A stretch of DNA of 64,000 nucleotides from Siderastrea radians (lineage: Eukaryota > Cnidaria > Anthozoa > Scleractinia > Rhizangiidae). The notes under the pieces are model-generated. The model was not told the DNA's origin, did not search any database, and saw only the letters and a program-made list of their open reading frames with translations. Position numbers and translations under genes: made by a program. Shown here piece after piece: positions 46,201-55,144 of the stretch. The DNA lies in assembly GCA_964017195.1 (NCBI GenBank), contig OZ024895.1, forward strand, positions 6,630,001 to 6,694,000, in the 5' to 3' direction. How positions within the stretch are numbered: the stretch's first letter is position 1; each line of letters opens with the position of its first letter.

Positions 46201-49000
46201 ATGGATGATGTGTGTGTGTTTATTTATCATACTACAGCAATAAACTTTCCCAAATCTAGAAGTCATTCTTACAAACTACCTCAAAAATACTCGCCAAAAT
46301 TTTCTTACCCAAAAAAATCCCGAAATTGTGAATTTCAAACCCAAAAAATCCTTTGCACCTCCCTGGTGCTTGAAATCCAGAGTACCTGCCCTGGGATCAT
46401 GCAAAGGAGTGCAGAACCACTAGAGGAAACTGGCTGGGCCTCATACTGGTATGACAGTTTGTACTGGTTGTAAACACCCACTGTGATTTCCATTTAAGGA
46501 GGGTGCCTCCTTATACAGAGGTATTTTTGCAAATTTTATGACTATGATAAAAAAGCAGATCCTAGCAAGGGTAATTATTGGAATCTAAAAGAAAAATGTG
46601 GGTAACCACGCATTTTTCAGAGATAATTTAGCAACCATAATTCTAAAAAAGCTCTAAAATACAAAGAATGCATGGCAATTTCTTTCCAAATTTAAGCTCA
46701 ATTATCCCTGAAAAATGCATGGTTATCCCCAATTTCCTTTTTGGATTCTGATCGCCCTTGCTAAGATCTTCTGTTTCCATATAGTCATAAGCCACGCAAA
46801 AATACCTTTGTTTTAGTAGGCAAATTCCTTAAGAAATTCAGTATATCTCAGACCAGACCAGGGATGCACAGAACATACACGCAGTAACAAAAGGAGGCAC
46901 CATCATTAACGCCATACACAATTACACTACCCAGTTTTGTGACTCTCATTCTATTGAGACTGATTTGAAGTGAGACCGGTATGGTGTCTTTTCGTATGTG
47001 TATCATAGACTGGGTACTTGTAAAGCTTCAAAATTCAGTATGGGAATTTTTTGGGTTTCATTTTGGTCCAGGGGATTTTTTGGGTTTCACTTCAAGCCCA
47101 AGGGATTTTTATGGGTTTTAATTCATGTCCCCATTCACAGGTCCCCGTCACTTGAAATCCAGAGTACCCCTCCTGGGTGCATGACACCTCTCCCAAACGT
47201 CATATTGGTACAAGCCAACACCTGTGCAAGTTCATCCCAGCAGCTGTACTGGATCAAGATTCTGATTTGGGGACCAAACCTCATATTGGTATCATGCTTT
47301 CAGTTTTAACCATTTCTTTCCAGATTAAAACTTATACCCTCATAAAAGTGATTTATGTAAGTTTTTGCAGTATAATGTTGTCAACTCAGGGTTCAGGAAA
47401 GCTGAGGCGAAGGCCGAGTCTTCTGAGCTCTGCCAAAGTTGTACGACTGAAGGAGACTGTGTATAAGTAACGGAGGGAAAGAAGAACATTTTCGGGTTTC
47501 AACAATACGATTGACAGTGCATTTGCTGAAATAGAACTGCATTCGCTGCCAGATGAAAACAGAAGGAAAGTTAATTCAGTTCAAGGAAAGACGTATCTTG
47601 CTACCACAAAATAACAGTAGCCACGGGCTTGCTCCAAAATAATGCTTATCAGTGATCATGAGCTAATGTGCTGTTTTGCTTAATTATTCCTTGTGTTCAC
47701 TGCCTGTTTATGTTTTATTTTTACAAAGAGTGTAAGTGGCTATTGTGGTTTTGTGTCCATTGACATCGGTCAATGCGATCAATCGATCAGACGCTGTAAT
47801 AGATCCATTTATACACATTGACTGCACAGTCAGATCTTGAGTAGTTTTCTCTGGTGACATCTAGCGATGAAGACCTCAATATTTTAACAACTTGTTTTTG
47901 CCTTCTTTTTGTATCGAGTGGATGTGGCTGCTCTGGTTTTACATCCATTGAGACTGCTCGATCAGGCGCTATAATAGCTCCATACGCGTCGACTACAATG
48001 TCAGATCTAGAGTTGTTTTCTCCAGTAACATATTTTCAGAGCCAACTACTGTATTTATTAGCTTGCTGGAAGGACAGTGCAGCACGGTATAATATGCGAA
48101 AAGTCCGGTAAACACGCCAGCCAAATGCTAGAAACTGTTTCAAGACAAAAACACAAGCACACAAAGCACTTTGGGCGGCACTGGCTATTTAAGCATGCAC
48201 TAAAACTGACTGATGAGTTTAAGGTCCTCAGCAAATTTTAAAATGAGTGAAAATCACCATAAATTATTTTACTTTTTAGAGGTTTGGGTTAGGGTTAGGG
48301 TTAGGGTTAGGTTAGGGTTACTCTAATGCTGACCTCTCAAAATGCAAATATCATTTGCCATATGATCCTGTCGTTAAATTTGCATTTTAGTGTGCTTTAA
48401 AAGACCGCTATTTTTTGTCAAGGAGCGTGGCTCCCCCTTAAAGTAACGAAAGCCCCTTACTTTCATGTGTGTACTGAAGGTGAATTCTGCAAAGGTTGCC
48501 CAAATTATTCACACCCAGACAATCACGTTGAACTTACTTTTGACATGACTTCTGGGTTTAAACCATTCACTTTGTTCAGGTTTGATACCAAAACGATCTT
48601 TTTTTTTCAATTAACCCCATATTAGCATAAGTCCTTCAAGTTTATAAATTAAAGCTTAAAGTTTATCTGGGTTTTAATGTTAGTTGAAGCTCAAGCTTAC
48701 CTTTTAACTTATCTTTCACCGTATCAGAGATATGTTTACTCCAAGAAGTCGCCTCTTCTGAGTTGTACTGCTTTCCAGACAACTCCTCGTTCAAAACATC
48801 GTGGATTATTGCCTTTACAGCGGCAGGACGAAATCTAATGACAAAAAATCTGAATTGTAGACTCGGAAATATCTCCATACTCGCACATTACTATCAATCT
48901 AGCCGTTTTAAAATAGGTTTAACTGAGCCATAAAAACACAGACTTACTTGTGCTTGAAGTTAGGTCGTATATTATACGAATTTGACAAATCTTCGGGCAT
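43140..49000 (-). CDS. DYNLT2B: Tctex-type dynein light chain, DYNLT2B-like (whole gene span)
   Basis: A light chain of the dynein-2 motor used in retrograde transport inside cilia; it binds the intermediate chains as a dimer. Four minus-strand exons: 49000-48948, 48834-48701, 44143-44074, 43227-43140, all in phase, 114 residues. Landmarks in order: FKHKFRPAAVKAIIHDVL, SKHISDTVKDKLKE, LDRYKFIVQVVIGEQRGEG, CRCLWDSDTDNYAQDIFMN. These match the Tctex1 domain, and RYK..VQVVIGEQRGEG with W-D-x-D-T-D-N-Y is what I know of TCTEX1D2/DYNLT2B. The oddity is the end: after IFMN the open frame gives only VSLIFSV, where the family has a last strand ending around FGC(F/Y)Y. Either a final exon was missed (GTGAGT follows ATGAAT) or the copy is truncated. 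Confidence 0.85.
43320..43450. repeat. GGAT-rich simple repeat
   Basis: Imperfect GATGGATGGATAGATGG-type sequence, ending in ATATAAATATATAAATAA to 43470. Confidence 0.8.
43560..43800 (-). mobile_element. 3' end of a Penelope-like retroelement with hammerhead-like core
   Basis: On the minus strand, CTGATGA (43622-43616), a 5-bp stem TGCTT/AAGCA with a 6-nt loop, and GAAAC (43597-43593) reproduce a hammerhead ribozyme core. Hammerheads are known from Penelope-like elements. The upstream text (ATCTCCATCTACATCACGCC) is of the type that follows such elements' endonuclease frame; this is from memory. No reverse transcriptase frame remains. Confidence 0.5.
43733..43786. repeat. perfect 54-bp palindrome
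   Basis: CAGTGTTTAACAGGAATTTT and its exact complement in reverse form 26-bp arms around a central TA, with no mismatch. Confidence 0.95.
44074..44143 (-). CDS. DYNLT2B: DYNLT2B-like exon 3
   Basis: A 70-nt exon between acceptor CATTGCAG and donor TCAA/GTGAGT. Encodes LELDRYKFIVQVVIG then EQRGEGV. Splits a glutamate codon at the start and a lysine codon at the end, both matching their neighbours. Confidence 0.88.
45042..45716. mobile_element. MITE family 4 copy, middle level of the nest
   Basis: GAGCAGTTTTTTTTCCAAAT and ATTTGAAAACTGCTC ends, with TA at both borders (45040-45041, 45717-45718) as in Tc1/mariner insertion. The interior CCAATCAGAGAGTGAAGTAA matches the solo copy at 42626-42908. 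Confidence 0.82.
45074..45452. mobile_element. TTAA-flanked element, inner level of the nest
   Basis: ACACGGAGCGAGCCTATA and TATAGGCTCGCTCCGTGT-type ends (one extra T pair), bordered by TTAA at 45070-45073 and 45453-45456, the piggyBac signature. 379 bp, no transposase. The 85-codon plus frame across it is spurious. Confidence 0.85.
46494..46910. mobile_element. MITE family 1 copy (TTAA-flanked)
   Basis: TTAAGGAGGGTGCCTCC at the left, GGAGGCACCATCATTAA at the right. The interior hairpin with CGCATTTTTCAGAGATAATT matches the other copies. Confidence 0.75.
48283..48321 (+). repeat. interstitial telomere-like TTAGGG tract
   Basis: Five to six units GGGTTA/TTAGGG, one shortened to TTAGG, inside the dynein light chain intron. 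Confidence 0.85.
48701..48834 (-). CDS. DYNLT2B: DYNLT2B-like exon 2
   Basis: A 134-nt exon from acceptor TTTGTCATTAG to donor AAAG/GTAAGC. Encodes FRPAAVKAIIHDVLNEELSG then KQYNSEEATSWSKHISDTV and KDKLK: the first helices of the Tctex1 fold. In phase on both sides. Confidence 0.9.
48948..49000 (-). CDS. DYNLT2B: DYNLT2B-like exon 1
   Basis: ATG at 49000 then MPEDLSNSYNIRPNFKH and two bases of a lysine codon, ending at donor ACAA/GTAAGT. The start is chosen because it is the only ATG before the splice site and gives a short lead into the domain. Confidence 0.82.
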
Positions 49001-49031
49001 TTTGTAACTTTAAAAAGCTGGGATTACTCGA

Positions 49032-49048
49032 ACTTCAAATATGGCGGC
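49032..49048. promoter_or_regulatory. candidate YY1-type site in the DYNLT2B-like promoter
   Basis: ACTTCAAATATGGCGGC lies 32-48 bp upstream of the minus-strand ATG. It contains the AAnATGGCGGC core bound by YY1 in animals. The same 17 bases recur at 50753-50769. Confidence 0.5.
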
Positions 49049-49699
49049 GACTCAGGTGAAGAACGTTGTTTCCATGACGACGAAACGAACTTGTACCCAG
49101 TCCTAATAATCGAGCCTCACGATTGCGTCCGATTTATTGTTGTACTGTAGAGCAGATGGCGTACGCGTGTGAAATCGCGAGGTTGCCACTCGCGAGACGT
49201 CAGCTGTTTTCTCAGGCTAGGTATAGTTAAGCTATTTTAAGTCCACTGAAGACATTGCTTATATTGGGCATTAAGGTAGGAAACTAAGGACGCGAAGCTC
49301 GATCTTTGAAGAAGTGTCTAGCCGCTTTTATACCGTCGGTTCGACTTCAATCAGGAAGAGGAGTTGCAAAATTTCCCCACCACATTCTGATTCACTAGCT
49401 TTTCACTCGATCAGTTCGTCAGATGCCAGGGAAGACTTTCAGCTGCTAAACCAAAATCAAGCTCAGTCCACTGCAACACACGTTTTTGCTCGGACCCGCT
49501 CGTTTCATGGCCCAACCGATTTCCCCGTCTGATTAATCCCTTTCCTCAAGGGCGATGTTGCACAAGGCAACTTTTTCACGAAAAAAAAAAAAAGCTTCAT
49601 GTAACACACCCTGCAATTGAAGATCTTGCATTTTTTTCCATTGCTGCACTGAGTCGTCTGAAATATTGTTTTGCTACGGTCAAAATGAGGGAAAATTTG
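49049..49699. other. no supported gene
   Basis: A 72-codon plus frame at 49314-49532 (Ser- and Gln-rich) has no recognised domain and no splice context. Confidence 0.35.
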
Positions 49700-49860
49700 C
49701 TAGAAACGTCCATTAAAAATACAGGTATTGAGAAGAAAGCAAATAATCACTAAAGGAAAATTCCTTGATGTTTTCTCTTGTTCTCCCAACTGCTATTATA
49801 GGAATCATCTGAAAACCTGTGAGGAGAATATGCATGTTGATTTTGGGGCTTAAAGGGTTT
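49700..49860. mobile_element. MITE family 2, partial copy
   Basis: Right end GGGGCTTAAAGGGTTT is kept, with GAGGAGAATATGCATGTTGA inside. The left end is lost. Confidence 0.6.
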
Positions 49861-49947
49861 GACTAGGCAACAGACAAGTTACACAAGACTTTGAAGGTTG
49901 AATATGAATATATGAAATAATCATATATTTGAACTGAGGATAAAGAT

Positions 49948-50204
49948 AGAATTATATGAAGATCATCGCAGTGAAACTGTTTCAACTTAAGCAGTTGAAA
50001 AGAAGAAACCTGAAAAAAATTCAGGCTTGAACTCACAATTGACCAGCTCCCAGTTGGCTTGATAGCTCAGTTGGTTAGAGCGCTGCACCGGTATCGCAGA
50101 GGTCAAGGGTTCGATTCCCGTTCAAGCCTGAATTTTTTTCAGGTTTCTTCTTTTCAACTACTTAAGTTGAAACAGCTTCACTGCGATGATCTTCATATAA
50201 TTCT
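49948..50204. mobile_element. foldback element containing a tRNA-like sequence
   Basis: Inverted arms of about 84 bp (49948-50031 and 50121-50204) share AGAATTATATGAAGATCATC, CAACTTAAG, AGAAGAAACCTGAA and TTCAGGCTTGAA in complementary order with few mismatches. A 74-nt tRNA-like sequence lies at the centre, and its 3' acceptor strand is part of the right arm. Confidence 0.85.
50056..50129 (+). tRNA. tRNA-Thr(GGT)-like sequence, possibly a pseudogene
   Basis: A cloverleaf can be drawn: acceptor GGCTTGA/TCAAGCC, D arm GCTC/GAGC, anticodon arm CTGCA/CGCAG with loop CCGGTAT (anticodon GGT), T arm with TTCGATT loop. The A box (TAGCTCAGTTGG) and B box (GGTTCGATTCC) are intact. Oddities: C instead of U at position 33, an A-C pair closing the anticodon stem, and an A-G pair in the T stem. 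These, and its place inside a foldback, argue for a tRNA-derived mobile sequence over a working gene. Confidence 0.65.
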
Positions 50205-51329
50205 AACTTTGAAGGTTGTTTCTCAATTCCATTACTTAGATTTCCGTTAAAAGAACAGGTTGTTAAGGTAAAGGGAATGCCTTAATTACTAACATTACTA
50301 GCGGACCTGTATTACAGCTGACAACAGCTCGTGTCGTGAATGTAAACAGGAAGCCAATGAAAAAGTAATTCATTGTTTGCGCCAAAGGCAGCTGAAAATC
50401 TCATGAATTTGATCAGTTCAGAAGGAAAATGTGTGCCTTTGGTTTGAACCTTGCGCATGCGTCTAGTACGGTATAATTCGTTTGGCAAGCTGCGTTTAAA
50501 CATCGTTATTTTGTTTACATCACTTTGGACGATATTCAAAAGCGACTGCACTAACATTTGCAGCAAATGCACTGCATGAAGGAGCGCTTTAACACAGGTG
50601 AGTCACTTTCTCCTCATGTGCCTATTCAGTTAAAAAACAAAATAAAACCAAAAAACAGGGAGAGAATACATAGAAGTGCAAACGCATTGCAGGTGGAGAA
50701 ACGTAGCATAAAAAGTTTTCAGTTTTCTTTTCCTTAAAGACTTCTGTAAGTGACTTCAAATATGGCGGCACCACGATAACTGACTCGTCTTTTCCCGCAG
50801 TCCTAACCTTGAAAAGGGCTACAGAAGACGCTGTTAACAACTGCATTTCAGGAAAGAAAAATGTTGCATACCTGCTAGACAGGTCTCATTTTCTAAGCCA
50901 TTTTAAGATGGAAAAAGTCTAAAATTGAACCTTGCGGCAACACACGATACAGGGTGATCCCCTTACTTAACTAAATAGGAAGTTGAAGTTAAATTTGAAT
51001 CGTAAGTTGATAGAGATTAATTTGAAGCTAGAATTGTGAATAATTATCTCTGCCTTGGTCAGTAAATTGGTCATGCACCAGCTGCAAGTACCCCGCTCGC
51101 AGAGGTTTTTTATCTTGTCGATTCTTTTTCGTAGTCTTTTTACGGCTGTCTTTACCGTTGTAGCTGCAAGGGACCATACTCGCAAACCCTCAAAGTAAAC
51201 ATTAGTTTAAGTGCCATCTTAGAAGAAAGCAGTCAGGGAAAAAATTTGACACTCCTATGAAACTGAAATCAAGCGTTCCTTTTTATATATAAGACTCCTT
51301 TTATACTGCCATCCTGTTATAATACAGCT
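50205..51329. other. no supported gene; second copy of the 17-bp promoter motif
   Basis: ACTTCAAATATGGCGGC at 50753-50769 suggests a promoter nearby. A minus frame at 50846-50622 (MQLLTASSVALFKVRTAGKD at the start) spans it but is not recognised, and loses protein-like composition after about 40 codons. Confidence 0.35.
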
Positions 51330-51395
51330 AATGCACTAGTCAATTGAAACCCCCACCCCCCGACCCCCGGGGCAGGGCGGGGAATTAACGCGGCC
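51330..51395 (+). repeat. GC-rich inverted repeat, left copy
   Basis: ATGCACTAGTCAATTGAAAC, then CCCCACCCCCCGACCCCCGG and GCGGGGAATT. Reverse-complementary to 52276-52341 with few differences. Confidence 0.75.
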
Positions 51396-51581
51396 ATACC
51401 GGTGATTTAACGCGTATTTAACAGCGTGAAATCACCGGGAGTCGGGGAATTTAACACCTGCCGTTTTTAAGCGGGGCATTTTAGCGGGGATTTAATGCTG
51501 CACCGGAAGTCTGGGTAGCTCGGTCGCTTCATGTTGAGGACTGGGTCCTAGTCTCTCCGACTCTCCTCCATGTGAAAGAAG

Positions 51582-51602
51582 ATGGCGGACGGTGCGAGAA
51601 AG
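51582..51602 (+). CDS. PB1-like gene, exon 1
   Basis: ATGGCGGACGGTGCGAGAAA(G) encodes MADGARK and ends exactly at a donor GTATTT. The start sits in an AAGATGGCGG context typical of animal housekeeping starts. The phase (0) joins exon 2 in frame. Confidence 0.6.
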
Positions 51603-51797
51603 GTATTTACACGCTTCATTCTTCTGAATCTTTAATTAAAACGGGCCATCCTGTCTATATATTGTTCTTCTGTGAGAATTTAATGTTCTATAATCGAGAA
51701 TTTATTTGAATTACGTAGATTTTCGAACTATTTTATAATGCAAATTAACATTAGCAATTCCAATTCTGAGATACATGTTTGTTTTGTATATTTACAG

Positions 51798-52077
51798 ATT
51801 CTTTTTCAGTTTAGAGAACAGCGGAAGGTAAAAGATGTAAATGATGAAACTTTGACTGAGTTAATTCACGTAGTCCGGGGAGATTTTAGTATTCCTGAAG
51901 GGGAAGGAACTGTTGTTTTGCAACGGTACGACGAGTCGTGGAGTGAGTGGCTTGATGTAACCGATGAAACAGAGCTCGAAGATAGGGCAAAAATTAAAGT
52001 TGTCTTGCTCGGAAAGAAAGAAGATGCAAGCGAGGAAACAAAATCGCAGGCAGTAGAGCCTACAAAAATAGATGCAG
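51798..52077 (+). CDS. PB1-like (beta-grasp) domain, exon 2; gene incomplete
   Basis: Acceptor TATATTTACAG, donor GCAG/GTATGT, 93 codons plus one base. It opens with a basic strand (ILFQFREQRKVKDV), then a helix (TLTELIHVVRGDF), an acidic middle (YDESWSEWLDVTDETELED) and a strand (AKIKVVLLGKK). That order is the pattern of a PB1 or ubiquitin-like domain used for protein pairing. It ends in a Glu/Lys-rich linker (EDASEETKSQAVEPTKIDA). No following plus-strand exon was recognised, so the rest of the protein is either beyond a long intron or outside the window. The exon is not a transposon frame, but GC-rich inverted repeats flank it. Confidence 0.62.
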
Positions 52078-52275
52078 GTATGTTTTTATTTTTGTGCATG
52101 TTCCTGTTTTATATATTTAAAAATCAACAGATGTATGTCTTCAGTAGACTGGGTATCTCCTAGTACATTCTTTGTTTGATATTTAATTGTTCAATACCGG
52201 GGCCATGGTGACGGGGGTTTTAACAACGAATGTTTCCCCGATGACCGGGGGAAATGGCCAAGTTTAACACTACAT

Positions 52276-52341
52276 AAATGTTAAATTCCCCGCCCTGTCC
52301 CGGGGGTCGGGGGGTGGGGGTTTCAATTGACCAGTGCATAA
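52276..52341 (-). repeat. GC-rich inverted repeat, right copy
   Basis: AATTCCCCGCCCTGTCCCGG, then GGGTCGGGGGGTGGGGG and TTTCAATTGACCAGTGCAT. Mirrors the left copy, so the pair frames both PB1-like exons at about 1 kb. Confidence 0.75.
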
Positions 52342-53397
52342 TTGGAAAAGAAAACACGAAATAACGCACACATTTCTGTCTCATACACAGCACACATACG
52401 GTGTAAAAAGTAGTTCGGTTTTTCAACATTTGCGATTTGTATTGACTTTTTGTTTATTCTTTCTCGGCGTTATTTTCGTGCCTGTGTTATCCATATTGAG
52501 GTATTCACCTCCAATTCAGTGAATAATTGTTAAAATAATTATTATTCTTTTTGACAACTCCGGTAAATATTGCTCAATCCTTTTGTCAACTTAGCTTGTA
52601 ATTTGAAGATAATATGCAGAACCTGCCATGTGTGTTTAGCTTTTCATTTAGTTGTGTATTAATTCTCACTCACCGTTGGCTACTTTGTCACCAGAGAAAG
52701 AACTGATTACTTAACAACCAATAACAAGACAAACGTCGAAAGGGGTAGCAAAAAGCTGCTTCAAGAGTAAATTTATCAGAGACCTCGAGAAAGAAAAAAC
52801 TTCGCGCAGGTGATTATAATATATATTGTCATTTCTGAATATGGCAAAAAAGAAGTGTTTGATATTAGCTAAAATTCCTTTCCAACTGAACATGACTTTA
52901 AAATAACTTGAAAGGAATAATAATCTTAAAGCAAACAGGCTTGGATTATTAGCTTTCATTTACTGACACGCTTTTCTTTCTTTTTTTTAATTTTATTTTG
53001 GTGTGATCCTTCTTCATTTATTTCTACCTGTACAAGTTTCCGTGACGTCTTTGTTTGTTGTAAAAAGAAGACTACGACAAAGTCACCAAGCAGCATTCAG
53101 TTGTAACGGCCATGAGATCAGCTGCTAAAATTTTTTATAAAATAACGCCGACATTTAAAGATGATCGAAACAAAAAACGCAAATGACGTATTTACTGGGA
53201 CAAAAACAAGCATTTCTAGGGACTAATCATGACAAAATTCTCGATACAACCCAATCAGAGAAAACGTTTGAGTTCGGGATCCACAGCAAAAACTTTAAAA
53301 GGTTCCATCGTTCGCGTCAAGTGGCTTAAACGTGATGAATAGATAATGTTCCAATTTGCCTTCTTATTTTTGTCTTCATTAATTCGTTTGATGCAGA
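52342..53397. other. nothing seen
   Basis: AT-rich, no supported gene or repeat. Confidence 0.4.
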
Positions 53398-53423
53398 AAG
53401 ATAATAAATAGGCAGTGAATTTT

Positions 53424-53454
<31 letters not shown>

Positions 53455-53490
53455 AAAAAAGTTAAAGATAATAAATAGGCAGTGGATTCT
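53398..53490. repeat. (AAAG)n between direct repeats
   Basis: AGATAATAAATAGGCAGTG occurs at about 53398 and again at about 53468, either side of an AAAG run at 53425-53460. Confidence 0.8.
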
Positions 53491-53541
53491 GGTCCTTGTC
53501 CTTTAGAGTGATGGCAGCAACGCTAGTTGCTTGGAACATAT
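53482..53541 (+). pseudogene. relic of a GPCR first helix
   Basis: TCTGGTCCTTGTCCTTTAGA and GTTGCTTGGAACAT align with TCTGGACCTTGTCCTTTGGA and GTCGCTGGGAACAT at the start of the intact GPCR 870 bp downstream, roughly three bases in four matching over some 55 nt. Only the membrane-helix-1 region remains, with stops around it. Confidence 0.5.
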
Positions 53542-53734
53542 TATAGTATCACATGATTCAATTTAAACATCTCTGCTTTCGGAGAAAAAAATAGCTATTA
53601 AGCTATAAAGAAACTGAAAATTTTAAAAATGGATTTGTAACCAGGTGGATTCTTAATATTTATAAACTTTTTAGGTCAAAATTTGCATTTTTCTTTATAT
53701 ACAACGCGCCCATTGTGAAACTTTCTTATCACTT

Positions 53735-53775
53735 CCCCCTGATGAAGGCTAAAGTTTAAGCCGAAACGTTGGGAT
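53735..53775 (+). ncRNA. hammerhead-like ribozyme core
   Basis: CTGATGA (53739-53745), stem GGCT/AGCC with an 8-nt loop, then GAAAC (53763-53767). The three conserved pieces are in order and spacing. Flanking stems I and III and the cleavage triplet were not resolved by eye. Such cores mark Penelope-like elements and retrozymes. Confidence 0.45.
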
Positions 53776-54112
53776 TTTATCTTTTATATTTTACATTTTT
53801 GAACAAAATTTTAAACCAGAGTAACCTTTTTTTTAAAATAAATATTAGAACCTGAAAATTTTAGACATATCTCGAAACAGGAGGTCTTCATAAACTAAAT
53901 TAATCTCCTGAAGTATATCCGGTGATGCTCTAGCTTCGGACAGTTTCACTGCTGCCCAAGTATTCTAAAACATGAACACAGGGCCCCCAAACTACACTAC
54001 ATCTCAAATTGTAAATGTGTTTCTCTAGCGAGCGAGACAACTATCTGTTTTTTTAAATACATTTACATTGCAACTTAGCCGGAAAATTAAAATAAAATAT
54101 AACAATGAACCA

Positions 54113-54310
54113 TCACTTTGTAATCAGTAGCTTATAAACCTCTGGGAGTATGTCTCTGTTTGCAATTGCATTGTTTGTTTCCTCTATCAGACACGCTTCT
54201 TTCCACTTCCTTTGACACCATTTCTTTTCTCTAGCACTGAAAATAATTTTAGCATCTCCCCATGCCACGTGCACATCATGCTCGCTGTCATAATCTTTCC
54301 AAACATTTGT
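54113..54310 (-). pseudogene. remnant of a GIY-YIG/Penelope-type retroelement ORF end
   Basis: The minus frame reads HDVHVAWGDAKIIFSAREKK, then WCQRKWKEACLIEETNNAIA and NRDILPEVYKLL before a TAA. This resembles the C-terminal part of retroelement GIY-YIG frames (H-x-W-x-A-K-I, a W-x-x-R-x-x-K-E-A helix, N-R-D, a final Y-x-x-L-L), judged from memory. Upstream the frame runs into the antisense of the GPCR gene, so only this fragment is meaningful. Confidence 0.45.
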
Positions 54311-54337
54311 TGTTTTCATGTAGGGAAGTAATTCGCA

Positions 54338-55144
54338 ATGGATTTTAACGAGTGGAATATCATCTGGACCTTGTCCTTTGGAGTGTTGGCGGTAATGGCT
54401 GTCGCTGGGAACATTGTTACCATTGCAATATTTCGTAAGAGGCAACTCCGCAAACATCCTCATTTTTTGTTGATAAGTTTAGCAGCCGCAGATCTTTTGG
54501 TTGGATTATTGTCAATTCCTCTTTACGTGACAGTTCAGTATTATTTATATGAAGGCCAGTTGCTACTTGCCATAGGGGAGTGGGTGGATATGTTTACTGG
54601 TTTAACATCCATCTTCACACTTGCCGTTGTATCATTGGAGCGTATGTACGCCATTGGTTGGCCGTTTCGTCACCGGACACTAAGCCCTCAAACATATGCC
54701 TTTGCCATAGGTATCCCATGGATCCTCGCGTTGATTGCAGCATCGACGGAAATTGTTTTACAGCACGTCTTCATACAGCCTATTGCGTTTATTAGCCTAC
54801 TGTTTGTTTACTTGTCGACACCTATTGTAGTGACTTGCTCCGCCCACTTTGTTCTTTGGAGGAAAGAAAGCTCTCGAATACGTCTCCGGCAAGTTCAAGA
54901 AGCAAGAGATTTAAAGCTAACAAAGACGATATCGTTGATAACAGGAGCATTTCTTGTGACGTGGCTGCCAATGCAAATTTTATTTTTGGTCTTTAACCTT
55001 TGCATTTCGTGTCGAGACGTTTCACCAGCGACAGTGTACATCATCAAGCTCCTCCAGTATGCAAATTCAGTAATAAATATAGCAATTTATCCTGCAAGAA
55101 TTGTAGAATACAGAACAGCTCTTGTCGAAATGTTCTCCTCTTAG
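54338..55144 (+). CDS. rhodopsin-like (class A) GPCR, single exon, short tail
   Basis: 268 residues with seven hydrophobic helices. Landmarks: G24-N25 in helix 1; LAAADLL with D52 in helix 2; E101-R102-M103 in place of DRY at the end of helix 3; W128 in helix 4; T208-W-L-P211 in helix 6; N247-I-A-I-Y251 in place of NPxxY in helix 7. The helix-3/loop-2 disulfide cysteines are absent. The ERM motif and lost NPxxY proline suggest altered or atypical coupling. Cnidarian genomes carry many such intronless, adenosine- or melatonin-receptor-like genes; the ligand cannot be told. The protein stops at TAG 55142 right after helix 8 begins (EYRTALVEMFSS). The same frame stays open past it, KCSCRRHQVGQFIRE, to a transposon. 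The first ATG is used. Confidence 0.85.
   Translation: MDFNEWNIIWTLSFGVLAVMAVAGNIVTIAIFRKRQLRKHPHFLLISLAAADLLVGLLSIPLYVTVQYYLYEGQLLLAIGEWVDMFTGLTSIFTLAVVSLERMYAIGWPFRHRTLSPQTYAFAIGIPWILALIAASTEIVLQHVFIQPIAFISLLFVYLSTPIVVTCSAHFVLWRKESSRIRLRQVQEARDLKLTKTISLITGAFLVTWLPMQILFLVFNLCISCRDVSPATVYIIKLLQYANSVINIAIYPARIVEYRTALVEMFSS

Larger units (their letters stand above)
44144..48700 (-). other. DYNLT2B-like intron 2
   Basis: A 4.56-kb intron holding the nested transposons at 44945-45778, a TTAA-flanked MITE at 46494-46910, related sequence blocks at 46360-46390 and 47150-47175 (CTTGAAATCCAGAGTACC), and a TTAGGG tract. No coding exon recognised. Confidence 0.6.

Noticed and set aside
49314..49532. 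72-codon Ser/Gln-rich plus frame near the dynein light chain promoter
   Set aside because: No recognisable domain, splice site or homology cue; kept only as unassigned sequence.
51738..51797. In-frame ATG upstream of the PB1-like exon
   Set aside because: The bases before 51798 form a good acceptor, and MADGARK at 51582 splices in frame, so this ATG is intronic.
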